In this document: positions 52,776 through 64,000 of the stretch, piece by piece
Position numbering within the stretch: the first letter of the stretch is position 1
Layout of the letters: every line of letters starts with the position of its first letter
Origin: Chimaeribacter californicus
GTDB taxonomy: Bacteria > Pseudomonadota > Gammaproteobacteria > Enterobacterales > Enterobacteriaceae
Direction of reading: 5' to 3'
Assembly: GCF_002858675.1 (NCBI RefSeq)
Contig: NZ_PJZF01000001.1
Span: 1-64,000 of the forward strand
DNA length: 64,000 nucleotides
Made by a program: the position numbers and the translations under genes
The notes under the pieces: generated by a model
What the model was told of the DNA's origin: nothing
Database searches by the model: none
What the model saw: the letters and a program-made list of their open reading frames with translations, nothing else

Positions 52776-54497
52776 TCAGGCCAGGCGCGCATGGAATTGC
52801 GCATAGCGGCCACCGGCCGCCAATAGGGCATGATGCGGCCCCTGTTCAACCAGTTTACCGTCATCCATTACGCAGATGCGGTCAAGGTGGTGCAGACCAT
52901 GCAGGCGGTGCGTTACCATGATCAACGTTTTCCCCCGGCAGTGCTCGCGCAGCAGCGTCAGGATCTGTTGCTCGGTTTCGGCATCCAGCCCCTCGGTAGG
53001 TTCATCCAGCAGCACCAGCGGGGCATCGTGCAGGAGCGCACGGGCAATGCCGATACGCCGTTGCTCACCGCCGGAGAGCGGGCGGCCGCCTTCGCCCAGC
53101 CAGCTGTTCAGGCCGCTGTTTTCCAACAGTGCGCCTAACCCCACGTGTTGCAATACCTCCCCCAGCCGGGCATCGCTCGCCTCCGGGGCAGCCAGCCGCA
53201 GGTTATCGCGCAGCGTGGTATTGAACACATGTACCTGCTGCGGCACCAGCGTCATAGAGCGGCGCAGGGTGGCTTCATCATAGTCGGCAATCGGGTGGCC
53301 GCCCAGTTGGATACTTCCCGTCTGCCCATCCCAGGCGCGGGTCAGCAACTGGAGCAGGGTCGATTTACCACAGCCGGTGCGGCCGAGCAGCGCAATATGC
53401 TCGCCGGCGGCCACCTGCAGCGTGACCCCTTTCACCACCGGGAACGGCTGGCCGGGATAAGTAAAGCTGACATTATCCAGCATCAGGGACGGAGAGACCG
53501 CCGCTGCGCCCTGTGCCGGGAACGAGACGGCCGGCAACTGGCCGGTAATGGCCTGCAGGCGCTCCGCGGAGGCAATCACCTGCCCAAGGTGCTGGAAGGC
53601 CCCGGCAACCGGCCCCAGGGCCTCAAAGGCGGCCAGCGTGGTAAAGACTATGAGCGCAATCAGCGCACCCGGCGCGTCAGCGGTAGTGAGGCCACCCGCG
53701 GCCAGCCAGAACATCAGCGTCGCTGTAAGGCCGGTGGCTGCGATCATTATCGCCTGTGCCAGCCCACCCAGCGTGGCCTGCCGCTGTTGCTGATGTTGCC
53801 ATTGCTGTTCTGTACTTTCCAGCGCCTGCCGGAAACGGCTACCGGCCCCATAGACAACCAGCTCCGCCTGCCCATGAAGCCAGGCGGTGAGCTGGATGCG
53901 ATACTCGCCGCGTAAGGTGGTCAGCGCCCGGCCGACCGGTTTACCGGCGCGATAAAAGATCAACGGTAACAGCAGCAACAGCGCCAGCATGATGCCGGAA
54001 AGCAGCAGGGCCAGGGTGACATCCAGCCAGCTCAGCCCCGCGGCCACCACCAGAATCACCACCAGTGCGCTGACCAGCGGCGAAATCACCCGCAGGTAGA
54101 GATGGTCGAGCGTGTCGACATCCGCAACCAGCCGGTTAAGCAGGTCTGCCTGCCGGAAGCGCGCCAGCCCGCCGGGTGACAGCGGCATAATGCGGGCAAA
54201 GGTATCAACCCGCAGGTGTGACAGGACGCGGAAGGTGGCATCGTGGCTGACCAGCCGCTCAGCATAACGTCCGGCGGTGCGGAAAATCGCGGCGCCGCGC
54301 ACCCCGGCGGCCGGCAGCATGTAGTTAAAGCTGTAAAGTCCGGCAAACCCGGCTACGGCAGAGGCCGCCAGGAACCAGCCGGAGAGGGCCAGCAGGCCGA
54401 TGCTGGCCAGGAGGGTGATAATGGCCAGCAGGATGCCGAGCAGCATGCGCCCGCTGTGGCGACGGTAAAGGGCAAGGTAAGGCAGAAGCAGGCGCAT
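52776..54497 (-). CDS. cydC: Heterodimeric thiol ABC exporter subunit CydC
   Basis: A 573-residue half-transporter: six membrane helices in the first ~320 residues, then an ATPase with Walker [10 protein letters not shown], signature LSGGEQRR and Walker [13 protein letters not shown]. With CydD it exports cysteine and glutathione to the periplasm and is needed for cytochrome bd assembly. Its ATG lies 2 bases after the cydD stop. Confidence 0.95.
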   Translation of the reverse strand: MRLLLPYLALYRRHSGRMLLGILLAIITLLASIGLLALSGWFLAASAVAGFAGLYSFNYMLPAAGVRGAAIFRTAGRYAERLVSHDATFRVLSHLRVDTFARIMPLSPGGLARFRQADLLNRLVADVDTLDHLYLRVISPLVSALVVILVVAAGLSWLDVTLALLLSGIMLALLLLLPLIFYRAGKPVGRALTTLRGEYRIQLTAWLHGQAELVVYGAGSRFRQALESTEQQWQHQQQRQATLGGLAQAIMIAATGLTATLMFWLAAGGLTTADAPGALIALIVFTTLAAFEALGPVAGAFQHLGQVIASAERLQAITGQLPAVSFPAQGAAAVSPSLMLDNVSFTYPGQPFPVVKGVTLQVAAGEHIALLGRTGCGKSTLLQLLTRAWDGQTGSIQLGGHPIADYDEATLRRSMTLVPQQVHVFNTTLRDNLRLAAPEASDARLGEVLQHVGLGALLENSGLNSWLGEGGRPLSGGEQRRIGIARALLHDAPLVLLDEPTEGLDAETEQQILTLLREHCRGKTLIMVTHRLHGLHHLDRICVMDDGKLVEQGPHHALLAAGGRYAQFHARLA

Positions 54498-54499
54498 CG

Positions 54500-56272
54500 T
54501 CAGAGTTCTCCGCTACGTTGGGCCAGAAGGCGGGCGAAGGGGCCCGCCTGTACGCACAGTTGAGCATAGTGGCCGCGTTCAGCAATCTGGCCGTGCTGCA
54601 TCACCCAGATTTCATCGCAGTGCCGGGTGTCTTCCAGGCGGTGGGTGACCAGCAAGGTGGTCTGGTGGTCCGCTGCTTCGCGCAGGGCGGCCATGACGCG
54701 CTGTTCGCTGTGGGCATCCAGGCTGGCGGCCGGTTCATCCAGCAGCAGTAACCGGCCGGGGGCCAGCAGCGCACGCGCCACCGCCACCCGCTGAGCCTGC
54801 CCGACTGAGAGCCGGGCGGCGTGATCGCCAATCAGGGTGTCGAGGCCGTCAGGTAACAGCGGCAAAAACTCATCCACATAGGCGCGCGAAATCGCGGTCT
54901 CCAGCGCCTCAGCCGTCGCCTCCGGGTTACCCAGCAGGATATTCTGCCGCACGGTGGCCGCCGGCAGGTGCGGGTTCTGCCCGACCCAGGCCAGCTGTCG
55001 CCGCCAGCTCAGCGGTTCCAACGTCTGCAACGCCTGCTGGTTAACCCGTAACGTACCGCGGTAAGGCAGAAACCCGAGCAGGGCATTCAGCAAAGAGCTT
55101 TTTCCGGCCCCGCTCAGGCCCACAATCGCGATACGCTGACCGGCGGTAATCCGGAAGTTCAGCGGCCCGGCCAGCACCTTGCCGTCTGGTGACAGAATTT
55201 CCAGCGACTCCGCCTCCAGGCTCACCGGGGCCGTTGCGCTGAACGGCGTATTCCCCTGGCCCGGCGTCAACGCATCGGGCGGCTGAGTCAGAAACGTCAC
55301 CAGCGTCTCGGCTGCGCCGATAGCCTGCGCTTTGGCATGGTAAAAGGTGCCGAGGTCGCGCAGCGGCTGGAAAAATTCCGGTGCCAGAATCAGCACCAGA
55401 AAACCGGCAAACAGCGTGACACCGGTACCGTAACTGCCGAAATGCAGCTCGCCGAGGTAGGAGAAACCGAAATACACCGCCACTACCGCAATGGAGACCG
55501 AGGCAAAGAACTCCAGCACCGCAGAGGAGAGAAAGGCCAGCCGCAGCACCTCCATCGTGCGTGCCCGGAAGGACTCTGACGCATGGCGGATAGCGCTGCG
55601 TTCAGCCTCCGCGCGGTGAAACAGGCGCAGCGTGTCCAGCCCGCGCAGGCTGTCGAGAAAATTGCCGCTGAGGCGCGCCAGTGCGGCGAAGTTGCGCCGG
55701 TTAGCGTCAGCAGCCCCCATCCCGACCAGCGCCATAAACAGCGGGATCAATGGGGCAGTGACCAGCAGAATCAGCCCGGCGGCCCAGTTAAGCGGGAAAA
55801 TCGCGATCAGGATCAGCAGCGGGATAATACCCGCAAGAAACATCTGCGGCAGGTAGCGGGCGTAGTAGTCCTGCATATCGTCAATTTGTTCCAGGATGAG
55901 CGTCGCCCAGCTGCCTGCCGGTTTGCCGCTGATCCAGGCCGGGCCAAGCTGTTCCAGCCGGTCAAGCACGGTTTGCCGGATCTGCCGGCGGACCTGCAGG
56001 CCGCACTGGAAACCCACCCGCTCACGCATCAGCGCCAGCAGGCCCCGTAACAGGAAGACGATCGCCAGCAGGACGAAGAGTTTCAGCAGGGATTCGCGCG
56101 GCATAGCATGCACAATAAGCGCATCCAGCAACGTCGCCATCAGGGCTGCCTGTAACAGCAACAGCAGGGCGCTGAACACGCCGAGCAGCATGGAGATCTG
56201 TAACCAGCGGCGTGCGGGCGCACGCTGTTGCCGGAGCCAGTGGAGTAATTCGTGTTGTCTTGTTTTGTTCAT
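54500..56272 (-). CDS. cydD: Heterodimeric thiol ABC exporter subunit CydD
   Basis: A 590-residue half-transporter and partner of CydC. The membrane domain includes MALVGMGAADANRRNFAALA and the conserved FFQPLRDLGTFYHAKAQA; the ATPase has Walker A GLSGAGKSS, signature LSVGQAQR and LLLLDEPAASLDAH. ATG 56272 gives the conserved start MNKTRQHELLHWLRQQ; frames reaching 56434 are not conserved. It lies downstream of trxB but behind a terminator. Confidence 0.95.
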   Translation of the reverse strand: MNKTRQHELLHWLRQQRAPARRWLQISMLLGVFSALLLLLQAALMATLLDALIVHAMPRESLLKLFVLLAIVFLLRGLLALMRERVGFQCGLQVRRQIRQTVLDRLEQLGPAWISGKPAGSWATLILEQIDDMQDYYARYLPQMFLAGIIPLLILIAIFPLNWAAGLILLVTAPLIPLFMALVGMGAADANRRNFAALARLSGNFLDSLRGLDTLRLFHRAEAERSAIRHASESFRARTMEVLRLAFLSSAVLEFFASVSIAVVAVYFGFSYLGELHFGSYGTGVTLFAGFLVLILAPEFFQPLRDLGTFYHAKAQAIGAAETLVTFLTQPPDALTPGQGNTPFSATAPVSLEAESLEILSPDGKVLAGPLNFRITAGQRIAIVGLSGAGKSSLLNALLGFLPYRGTLRVNQQALQTLEPLSWRRQLAWVGQNPHLPAATVRQNILLGNPEATAEALETAISRAYVDEFLPLLPDGLDTLIGDHAARLSVGQAQRVAVARALLAPGRLLLLDEPAASLDAHSEQRVMAALREAADHQTTLLVTHRLEDTRHCDEIWVMQHGQIAERGHYAQLCVQAGPFARLLAQRSGEL

Positions 56273-56468
56273 CAGGCCATCTGTCCGCACAGAACATGCA
56301 AAGGGTTGCATGGCGGTGGCATGCGCATTACCGGCAAGGCCGAAACCGGCCGACGGGGAAGATAAGCGCATGAAAAAATATGGCACGGGTGCCAAATCCC
56401 TGATCGTTGAAGGTCTATTTTCACGACCGCGCACATGTTACCGCGTCAGTGGCCGGACTGAAAATAAT

Positions 56469-56493
56469 AAGGCGACCCGGAGGTCGCCTTTTT
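56469..56493 (-). terminator. Terminator between trxB and cydD
   Basis: AAGGCGACC and GGTCGCCTT form a 9-bp stem with a 4-base loop. T-rich stretches on both sides allow it to act on the trxB transcript. Confidence 0.82.
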
Positions 56494-56514
56494 CGCATAA
56501 TTTTCTGAAAGAAA

Positions 56515-58101
<1,587 letters not shown>

Positions 58102-58596
58102 ATGGCAGACAACAAAAAACGACCGGGAAAAGATCTCGACCGCATAGATCGCAACATCCTGAATGAGTTACAAAAGGATGGCCGCATCTCCAACGTCGAG
58201 CTTTCTAAACGGGTAGGGTTATCCCCTACGCCGTGTTTGGAGCGTGTCCGTCGCCTTGAGCGACAGAATTTCATTCATGGCTATACCGCATTGCTCAATC
58301 CTCATTATCTGGATGCCTCGCTGCTGGTGTTCGTTGAGATCACCCTCAACCGTGGCGCGCCGGATGTATTTGAGCAATTTAATGCCGCAGTTCAGAAGCT
58401 GGAAGATATCCAGGAGTGTCATCTGGTTTCCGGGGACTTCGACTATCTGTTGAAAACCCGTGTGCCGGATATGTCCGCTTACCGCAAGCTGTTGGGTGAA
58501 ACATTGTTGCGCCTGCCGGGCGTTAATGACACCCGCACATATGTGGTAATGGAAGAAGTGAAACAGAGTAACCGTCTGGTCATCAAGACCCGGTAA
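58102..58596 (+). CDS. lrp: Leucine-responsive regulatory protein Lrp
   Basis: A 164-residue global regulator of amino-acid and nutrient genes: an N-terminal helix-turn-helix (about residues 30-50, [20 protein letters not shown]) and a C-terminal RAM ligand domain ([14 protein letters not shown]). It is nearly identical to E. coli Lrp and has the same length. ATG 58102 follows AAGAGAGAC. Confidence 0.98.
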   Translation: MADNKKRPGKDLDRIDRNILNELQKDGRISNVELSKRVGLSPTPCLERVRRLERQNFIHGYTALLNPHYLDASLLVFVEITLNRGAPDVFEQFNAAVQKLEDIQECHLVSGDFDYLLKTRVPDMSAYRKLLGETLLRLPGVNDTRTYVVMEEVKQSNRLVIKTR

Positions 58597-58635
58597 AACC
58601 TGCAGGTGCAAAACCTGAATATATTCGCTACACTC

Positions 58636-58651
58636 CTGTTTATCCATACAG
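58636..58651. promoter_or_regulatory. LexA (SOS) box upstream of ftsK
   Basis: CTGTTTATCCATACAG has the CTGT-N8-ACAG form of a LexA operator with an AT-rich centre. It lies 68-83 bases before the ftsK start. SOS control of ftsK (dinH) is known in E. coli. Confidence 0.85.
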
Positions 58652-58718
58652 CCCACGCGCCGGGAAGGGTTCCCGGCGCTGTTGCTATTTCAGTTCACAG
58701 GAACCTGGAGAGCCTTTC

Positions 58719-61700
58719 TTGAGCCAGGAATACACAGAAGATAAAGAGTTTGGCCTGAAAAAAGTCAGCAGCAGCCGGCGGTTACTTGAAGCCTTGCTGG
58801 TGCTGATTGCGCTTTTCGGGATTTATCTCATGGCAGCGCTGCTCAGTTTTAATCCTTCTGACCCCAGTTGGTCACAGACAGCGTGGCATGAGCCGATTCA
58901 TAATTTGGGCGGCGGCGTCGGTGCCTGGATGGCCGATACGCTGTTCTTCACCTTTGGTGTGTTTGCCTATGCCATTCCTCCCCTGATGCTGATGATGTGC
59001 TGGGTTTCCTATCGCCAGCGCGGCAGCAGTGAATACATCGATTACTTTACCCTCTCGCTGCGGCTTATCGGTGTGCTGGCGCTGGTGCTGACCTCATGTG
59101 GCCTGGCGGCGCTGAACATTGACGATCTCTATTACTTCGCCTCCGGCGGCGTGATCGGTAGCCTGCTGAGCAATGCCCTGACGCCCTGGGTGAACAGTAT
59201 GGGCGCGACGCTGGCGCTGCTTGGCGTATGGGCAGTTGCGTTTACGCTGTTTACCGGCTGGTCCTGGCTGACCATTGCTGAACGCATCGGCAGCGTGGTG
59301 CTGGGTGCCGCAACCCTGATGAGTAACCGTTCGCGCCGTGATGACGCGTACGAGTACGACGATGAGGACGATGACCTCCCGCCGGTGCGCCATGAGGCGG
59401 AAGAACCGGTTCCTCACCTGACTGCTGACGACGAAGATGTGTTGCTCTCTGCGCCGTCTGCGGCCAGGATTGCGGCTGCTCCGGCTGCTCCGGCTGCTCC
59501 GGCTGCTCCGGCTGCTCCGGCTGCTCCGGCTGCTCCGGCTGCTCCGGCTGCTCCGGCTGCTCCGGCTGCTCCGGCTGCTCCGGCTGCTCCGGCTGCTCCG
59601 GCTGCTCCGGCTGCTTCTGTCGCTGAGATGCCGATCTCTGAACCTGCTCTGGCGGTCAACGACACCGCGCCTGCGGCGGCAGTTACGGCCGCAGAACAGC
59701 CGGTGATGCCGGCCGCGCACTTTGCATTGCCGGAAGAGCAGGGGGCTGCCCCTCAGGCTACGCCGGCACCGACTCAGCTTACCGGGGGGCATATTTCGTT
59801 ACCGGCTGACGAGGAGGAGGGGCCGCGCCTCGGTAACTGGCATGAGGCTGACGCGACCCATTCACCGTTTGATTTCTCTGCGGCTCAACAGGAAAGTGAC
59901 GATGTGCCGGATAATGGCCGTTTGTTGGGCGGGGCAACCCGTCTGGCTGAGGGAGACGCAGAGGCTGCGGCGGGTGCGACCTTTATGCCGGCATTCAGTG
60001 CCGTCAGTGACAGTAACCCGCAAGTGAAGCAGGGCATCGGCCCCGAACTGCCACGACCGAACCCGGTACGTATTCCGACCCGGCGTGAGCTGGCCTCCTA
60101 CGGAATTAAACTGCCGTCACAACGCCAGGCAGAACAGGCAGCCCGCAACGCTTCCCCGGCAACACCGGGTGAAGGCGAGGATACTGCCCATGAAGAAGCG
60201 CTGGGCGCTGCGTTTGCCGAACAACAGCAGCAACGTTATGGCACGGACTATCAATCAGACGATGCACCTGCTCCAGCCGGCGAAAGCCATGTAGCGCAGG
60301 CAGACACGGATGATGAAGCTGCCCTCAGCCGTGCCTTCGCCGATCAACAGCAACAACGTTACCGTACGCCTTTCAGCGCAGCATCCGATGCCGCGCCGCA
60401 ACCGGCTGAAGCGGAACCGCTGCATGAGGATGAGGAGAGTTTGCGCTCGGCCTTTGCGGCACGGGAACAGGCGCGTTACGGCAGCACGCCGGCGACAGCG
60501 TCTTCAGGCACTGTGGCAGGGCAAGGCGGCAGTCTGGCTGCTGCGTCTGCGGCAACAGCTGCCGTTACGGCAGCGGCCAGCAGGGTGACCCGCACCGCCA
60601 ATGCATTCTCCTTCTCGCCGGTAGATGATGTAGCCGGCGATACGTCGTCAGAGCCGATGTTTACCCTGCCGTCAGAGCCGGAGGCCGTCACGCAGCCCCC
60701 TGCTTATGCGCCGGTTCAGCAGCCGCCGGCTGCCCCGGCAACGGCTTATCAGGCTCCGCAGCAGGCACCTGCCTACCATGTGGAACCCACCGCACCTGCG
60801 TACCGGCCTGAGCCTGCGGCCCCGGCTTATCGTACGGAAGCGCCGCAACCGGTGCGCCCGGCAGAGCAGCCTGCGTACCAGCCTGAGCCTGCAACGCCGG
60901 CTTACCGCACGGAAGCACCGCAACCGGCGCGTCCGGCAGAACAGCCTGCGTACCGTACGGAAGCATCGCAACCGGTGAGCCCGGCAGAGCAGCCCGTTTA
61001 CCGGCCTGAGCCCGTAGCCTCTGCCCCGCAAGAGGTCTATTCACCCCCTGCCGATGATGCGCCAAAACCGGCCATGGACAGCCTGTTCCACCCGTTCCTG
61101 GTGCGTCACGATCAGCCGCTTGAGAAGCCGACCACGCCATTGCCGACGCTGGATCTGCTGACGGCTGCGCCGACAGAAGTGGCACCGGTAGACATGTTTG
61201 CGCTGGAGCAGAAAGCGCGGCTGGTGGAAGCCAGCCTGGCGGATTACCGCGTGAAGGCAGATGTCGTTGATATTCTGCCGGGGCCAGTTATTACACGGTT
61301 TGAGCTGGATCTGGCACCGGGGGTGAAAGCAGCACGTATTTCCAACCTCTCACGCGATTTGGCACGATCGCTCTCGACCTCTGCCGTGCGCGTGGTTGAA
61401 GTGATCCCCGGCAAGCCCTACGTCGGGCTGGAGTTACCGAACACCAAACGGCAGACGGTCTATCTGCGCGAAGTGCTGGACTGCCCGGCCTTCCGTGATA
61501 ATCCTTCCCCGCTTTGTGTGGTGCTCGGTAAAGATATCTCCGGCCAGCCGGTGGTGGCCGATCTGGCAAAAATGCCGCACCTGCTGGTGGCCGGTACCAC
61601 CGGTTCCGGTAAGTCTGTGGGCGTTAACGCCATGATCCTCAGCATGTTGTATAAAGCGAAACCAGAAGATGTACGCTTTATCATGATCGACCCGAAAATG

Positions 61701-62612
61701 CTGGAGCTGTCGGTCTATGAAGGTATTCCGCACCTGTTAACCGAAGTGGTTACCGATATGAAGAAGGCCGCCAATGCGCTGAACTGGTGCGTGGGCGAGA
61801 TGGAACGCCGCTACAAGCTGATGTCTGCGTTGGGGGTGCGTAACCTGGCCGGGTATAACGAACGGGTAGATCAGGCGGAAGCGATGGGTCGCCCGATCCC
61901 CGATCCGTTCTGGAAACCCACAGACAGCATGGACATCACGCCGCCGGTGCTGGAGCGTGAGCCTTATATTGTGGTGATGGTTGACGAGTTTGCCGACCTG
62001 ATCATGACCGTGGGTAAAAAGGTTGAGGAATTGATCGCCCGGCTGGCGCAGAAAGCGCGTGCTGCCGGTATCCACCTGGTGCTGGCTACCCAGCGGCCAT
62101 CGGTAGATGTGATCACCGGCCTGATTAAAGCCAACATCCCGACGCGTATTGCCTTTACCGTCTCCAGTAAAATTGACTCACGTACCATCCTCGATCAGGG
62201 TGGCGCAGAGTCCCTGCTGGGGATGGGGGACATGCTCTACATGGCACCTAACTCCTCGATTCCGGTGCGAGTACACGGTGCTTTTGTGCGCGATCAGGAA
62301 GTGCACGCCGTGGTACAGGACTGGAAAGCCCGCGGGCGCCCACGTTACATCGACAGCATCACGACCGGGGCTGAAGAGGGCGAGGGCGGTGGGGGCCTTG
62401 ACAGTGATGAGGAGCTTGACCCGCTGTTCGATCAGGCGGTCGCCTTTGTGATCGATAAGCGCCGTGCCTCGATTTCCGGTGTGCAGCGCCAGTTCCGCAT
62501 CGGGTACAACCGGGCGGCACGTATCATTGAACAGATGGAAGCGCAGGGCATTGTCAGTGAGCCGGGGCATAACGGCAACCGCGATGTCCTGGCCCCACCA
62601 CCGCACGAATAA
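58719..62612 (+). CDS. ftsK: DNA translocase FtsK
   Basis: A 1297-residue septal DNA pump that coordinates chromosome dimer resolution with division. Four membrane helices occupy roughly residues 23-200. A long Pro/Ala/Gln linker follows to about 780. The motor has Walker A GTTGSGKS (959-966) and Walker B in [12 protein letters not shown]. The C-terminal winged-helix gamma domain ([20 protein letters not shown]) reads KOPS and activates XerD. The start is TTG, as in E. coli, with GGAG about 9 bases upstream. The linker contains a (GGCTGCTCC)15 tract, three AFAxQQQQRYG-like modules about 42 residues apart, and [10 protein letters not shown] repeats. Confidence 0.97.
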   Translation: MSQEYTEDKEFGLKKVSSSRRLLEALLVLIALFGIYLMAALLSFNPSDPSWSQTAWHEPIHNLGGGVGAWMADTLFFTFGVFAYAIPPLMLMMCWVSYRQRGSSEYIDYFTLSLRLIGVLALVLTSCGLAALNIDDLYYFASGGVIGSLLSNALTPWVNSMGATLALLGVWAVAFTLFTGWSWLTIAERIGSVVLGAATLMSNRSRRDDAYEYDDEDDDLPPVRHEAEEPVPHLTADDEDVLLSAPSAARIAAAPAAPAAPAAPAAPAAPAAPAAPAAPAAPAAPAAPAAPAAPAAPAASVAEMPISEPALAVNDTAPAAAVTAAEQPVMPAAHFALPEEQGAAPQATPAPTQLTGGHISLPADEEEGPRLGNWHEADATHSPFDFSAAQQESDDVPDNGRLLGGATRLAEGDAEAAAGATFMPAFSAVSDSNPQVKQGIGPELPRPNPVRIPTRRELASYGIKLPSQRQAEQAARNASPATPGEGEDTAHEEALGAAFAEQQQQRYGTDYQSDDAPAPAGESHVAQADTDDEAALSRAFADQQQQRYRTPFSAASDAAPQPAEAEPLHEDEESLRSAFAAREQARYGSTPATASSGTVAGQGGSLAAASAATAAVTAAASRVTRTANAFSFSPVDDVAGDTSSEPMFTLPSEPEAVTQPPAYAPVQQPPAAPATAYQAPQQAPAYHVEPTAPAYRPEPAAPAYRTEAPQPVRPAEQPAYQPEPATPAYRTEAPQPARPAEQPAYRTEASQPVSPAEQPVYRPEPVASAPQEVYSPPADDAPKPAMDSLFHPFLVRHDQPLEKPTTPLPTLDLLTAAPTEVAPVDMFALEQKARLVEASLADYRVKADVVDILPGPVITRFELDLAPGVKAARISNLSRDLARSLSTSAVRVVEVIPGKPYVGLELPNTKRQTVYLREVLDCPAFRDNPSPLCVVLGKDISGQPVVADLAKMPHLLVAGTTGSGKSVGVNAMILSMLYKAKPEDVRFIMIDPKMLELSVYEGIPHLLTEVVTDMKKAANALNWCVGEMERRYKLMSALGVRNLAGYNERVDQAEAMGRPIPDPFWKPTDSMDITPPVLEREPYIVVMVDEFADLIMTVGKKVEELIARLAQKARAAGIHLVLATQRPSVDVITGLIKANIPTRIAFTVSSKIDSRTILDQGGAESLLGMGDMLYMAPNSSIPVRVHGAFVRDQEVHAVVQDWKARGRPRYIDSITTGAEEGEGGGGLDSDEELDPLFDQAVAFVIDKRRASISGVQRQFRIGYNRAARIIEQMEAQGIVSEPGHNGNRDVLAPPPHE
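59474..59608 (+). repeat. 15-copy 9-bp tandem repeat inside ftsK
   Basis: GGCTGCTCC is repeated 15 times without a mismatch and encodes a run of Ala-Ala-Pro in the FtsK linker. The unit length is a multiple of three, so copy-number change would alter linker length without breaking the frame. Confidence 0.95.
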
Positions 62613-62625
62613 ACTCTCTCCACTC

Positions 62626-62650
62626 ATAAGGGCCGCGTTGCGGCCCTTAT
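62626..62650. terminator. Hairpin after ftsK
   Basis: ATAAGGGCCGC and GCGGCCCTTAT pair perfectly around GTT, 14 bases past the stop. There is no T-run, so it may only attenuate transcription between ftsK and lolA. Confidence 0.6.
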
Positions 62651-62789
62651 GCAAAGAAGCGTAAAAGCAGGTGTTTTGAGATAAATAACCTACCGGCGAC
62701 AAACCACAATCCGATACAGTTACATCACTTCGCTAATGAAATCATTAGTGTGTCCCGGTAATCATGGAATGTATGAGGTCATGGTCAGA

Positions 62790-63401
62790 ATGAAAAAATT
62801 ATTAGCAGTAGGCTGTCTGTTAACGGCATTTACCTCAGCCTCCGTGTTGGCGGATGCCAGCAGTGACCTGAAAAGCCGCCTGGGCAAAGTAAACAGTTTC
62901 CATGCCAGTTTTACCCAGAAAGTCACCGCCGATGATGGATCTGACGTCCAGCAGGGGGAAGGGGAGTTGTGGGTTAAACGTCCGAATTTGTTTAACTGGC
63001 ATATGACGTCCCCGGATGAAAGCGTGCTGGTTTCTGACGGCGAAACGCTGTGGTTCTATAATCCTTTTGTTGAGCAGGTCACGGCGACCTGGCTGAAAAA
63101 CGCTACCGGCAATACCCCGTTTATGCTGATTACCCGTAATAACAGCAGTGACTGGGCCAACTATGACGTTAAACAGCAGGGCGATAATTTTGAGCTGACG
63201 CCAAAATCCGCCAACGGCAACCTGAAGCAGTTTGCTATTACCGTGACCAACGACGGGACGATCAAAAGTTTTACTGCCGTGGAGCAGGATGGGCAACGCA
63301 GTGCGTATAACCTGAAAACTCAGCAGAACGGCGCTGTTGATGCCGGTAAATTCAAATTTACCCCGCCGAAGGGGGTGACGCTGGACGACCAGCGCCAGTG
63401 A
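62790..63401 (+). CDS. lolA: Outer-membrane lipoprotein carrier protein LolA
   Basis: A 203-residue periplasmic chaperone that carries lipoproteins from LolCDE to LolB. The signal peptide ends at VLA (residue 21). [24 protein letters not shown] and [16 protein letters not shown] are conserved, and the Arg of VKRPNLF that closes the lipid pocket is present. ATG 62790 matches E. coli (MKK); an ATG at 62781 is an alternative. rarA starts 7 bases after the stop. Confidence 0.96.
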   Translation: MKKLLAVGCLLTAFTSASVLADASSDLKSRLGKVNSFHASFTQKVTADDGSDVQQGEGELWVKRPNLFNWHMTSPDESVLVSDGETLWFYNPFVEQVTATWLKNATGNTPFMLITRNNSSDWANYDVKQQGDNFELTPKSANGNLKQFAITVTNDGTIKSFTAVEQDGQRSAYNLKTQQNGAVDAGKFKFTPPKGVTLDDQRQ

Positions 63402-63408
63402 GGTGCGC

Positions 63409-64000
63409 GTGAGTAATTTGTCACTCGATTTTTCCCAGAATGAGTTCCAACCCCTGGCTGCACGGATGCGGCCTGAAACGCTGGCCGAGTATATCGGCCA
63501 GCAGCATTTACTGGCCCCTGGTAAACCGTTACCGCGTGCCATTGAGGCTGGTCACCTGCACTCCATGATCCTCTGGGGGCCGCCCGGCACCGGCAAAACG
63601 ACCCTGGCTGAACTGATTGGCCGCTATGGTCAGGCCGATGTCGAGCGTATTTCTGCGGTGACCTCCGGCATTAAAGAGATTCGTGAAGCCATTGAGCGCG
63701 CGCGGCAGAACCGTAATGCCGGGCGACGCACAATTTTGTTTGTGGATGAGGTGCACCGTTTCAATAAAAGCCAGCAGGATGCATTCCTGCCGCATATTGA
63801 AGACGGCACTATCACGTTCATTGGCGCGACCACGGAAAACCCTTCATTTGAACTCAACTCAGCGTTGCTGTCCCGCGCGCGGGTTTACCTGCTGAAGGCA
63901 CTGACGCCTGACGATATCGAAAAAGTGATCGATCAGGCCATGAATGACAGCAAGCGCGGGCTGGCCGGACGGCAGATAGTGGTGCCGGATGAAACACGCC
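63409..64000 (+). CDS. rarA: Replication-associated recombination protein RarA, 5' part
   Basis: The first 197 codons of a clamp-loader-related AAA+ ATPase (also called MgsA) that acts at stalled replication forks. It starts with GTG, has GAGG upstream, and reads [20 protein letters not shown]. Walker A GPPGTGKT (57-64), [18 protein letters not shown] and the sensor [17 protein letters not shown] are visible. The gene runs off the window end; full length in E. coli is 447 residues. It is co-directional with lolA and only 7 bases away. Confidence 0.96.
   Translation, partial: MSNLSLDFSQNEFQPLAARMRPETLAEYIGQQHLLAPGKPLPRAIEAGHLHSMILWGPPGTGKTTLAELIGRYGQADVERISAVTSGIKEIREAIERARQNRNAGRRTILFVDEVHRFNKSQQDAFLPHIEDGTITFIGATTENPSFELNSALLSRARVYLLKALTPDDIEKVIDQAMNDSKRGLAGRQIVVPDETR

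Noticed and set aside
59474-59608. The regular repeat considered as a CRISPR array
   Set aside because: Nine-base units without spacers and in frame inside ftsK; no cas genes anywhere in the window.
59094-59792. Frames opposite or offset from the ftsK 9-bp repeat, encoding Arg-Ser-Ser or Leu-Leu-Arg runs
   Set aside because: Any 9-bp repeat without stops gives such runs in all frames; only the FtsK frame continues into conserved sequence.

Overview
The window is about 60% GC and reads as a chromosomal segment of an Enterobacterales species. It is not E. coli itself, and the genus cannot be fixed from the sequence. Two long blocks match gene neighbourhoods known from E. coli K-12. One is folE-yeiB-galS-mglBAC-sanA-cdd. 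The other is artJMQIP-ybjP-ybjQ-amiD-ybjS-ltaE-poxB-ybjD-cspD-clpS-clpA-infA-aat-cydC-cydD-trxB-lrp-ftsK-lolA-rarA. No prophage, insertion sequence, CRISPR array, tRNA or rRNA gene was seen.

Layout. 0-9 kb: a class II aldolase, a 1.2-kb gene-free stretch holding two inverted copies of a hairpin-rich repeat, a FucR-like DeoR regulator, and a glutathione-type peptide ABC importer (gsiABCD). gsiA is preceded by what looks like the stump of iaaA. 9-17.6 kb: nitrate transporter narK and respiratory nitrate reductase narGHJI, with a NarL/NarP-type 7-2-7 site upstream of narK. 17.6-24.2 kb: an aldo/keto reductase, a YghA-type SDR, a formaldehyde detoxification pair (class III alcohol dehydrogenase and S-formylglutathione hydrolase), and a LysR regulator divergent from an MFS transporter. 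24.3-35.6 kb: folE, yeiB, galS, the mglBAC galactose importer, sanA, maeA and cdd. 35.7-48 kb: the arginine transport genes, envelope and metabolic genes, poxB and the OLD-family nuclease ybjD. 48-64 kb: cspD, the ClpS/ClpA proteolysis pair, infA, aat, the cydDC exporter needed for cytochrome bd assembly, trxB, lrp, ftsK, lolA and the start of rarA.

How the genes work together. Transcription units are clear from 1-4 base stop/start overlaps (narG-H-J-I, artQ-M, iaaA stump-gsiA) and from about a dozen hairpin terminators. Regulatory sites readable by eye include CRP and Gal operators in front of both galS and mglB, with the CRP site spaced as in class II promoters. There is also a CRP site at cdd, ARG-box-like sites before artJ and artP, a LexA box before ftsK, and an inverted repeat between the LysR gene and its divergent neighbour.

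Most unusual content. The strongest lead is the repeat pair at 923-1274 and 1482-1906: several hairpins keep their pairing and partly their loops while the stem sequences differ, which is the pattern expected of a selected RNA or DNA fold. Other points of interest are the iaaA stump coupled to a TTG start of gsiA, a 15-copy 9-bp tandem repeat in the ftsK linker, a SanA protein with an extra charged helical and proline-rich tail, and a well-signalled upstream ORF overlapping the galS start.
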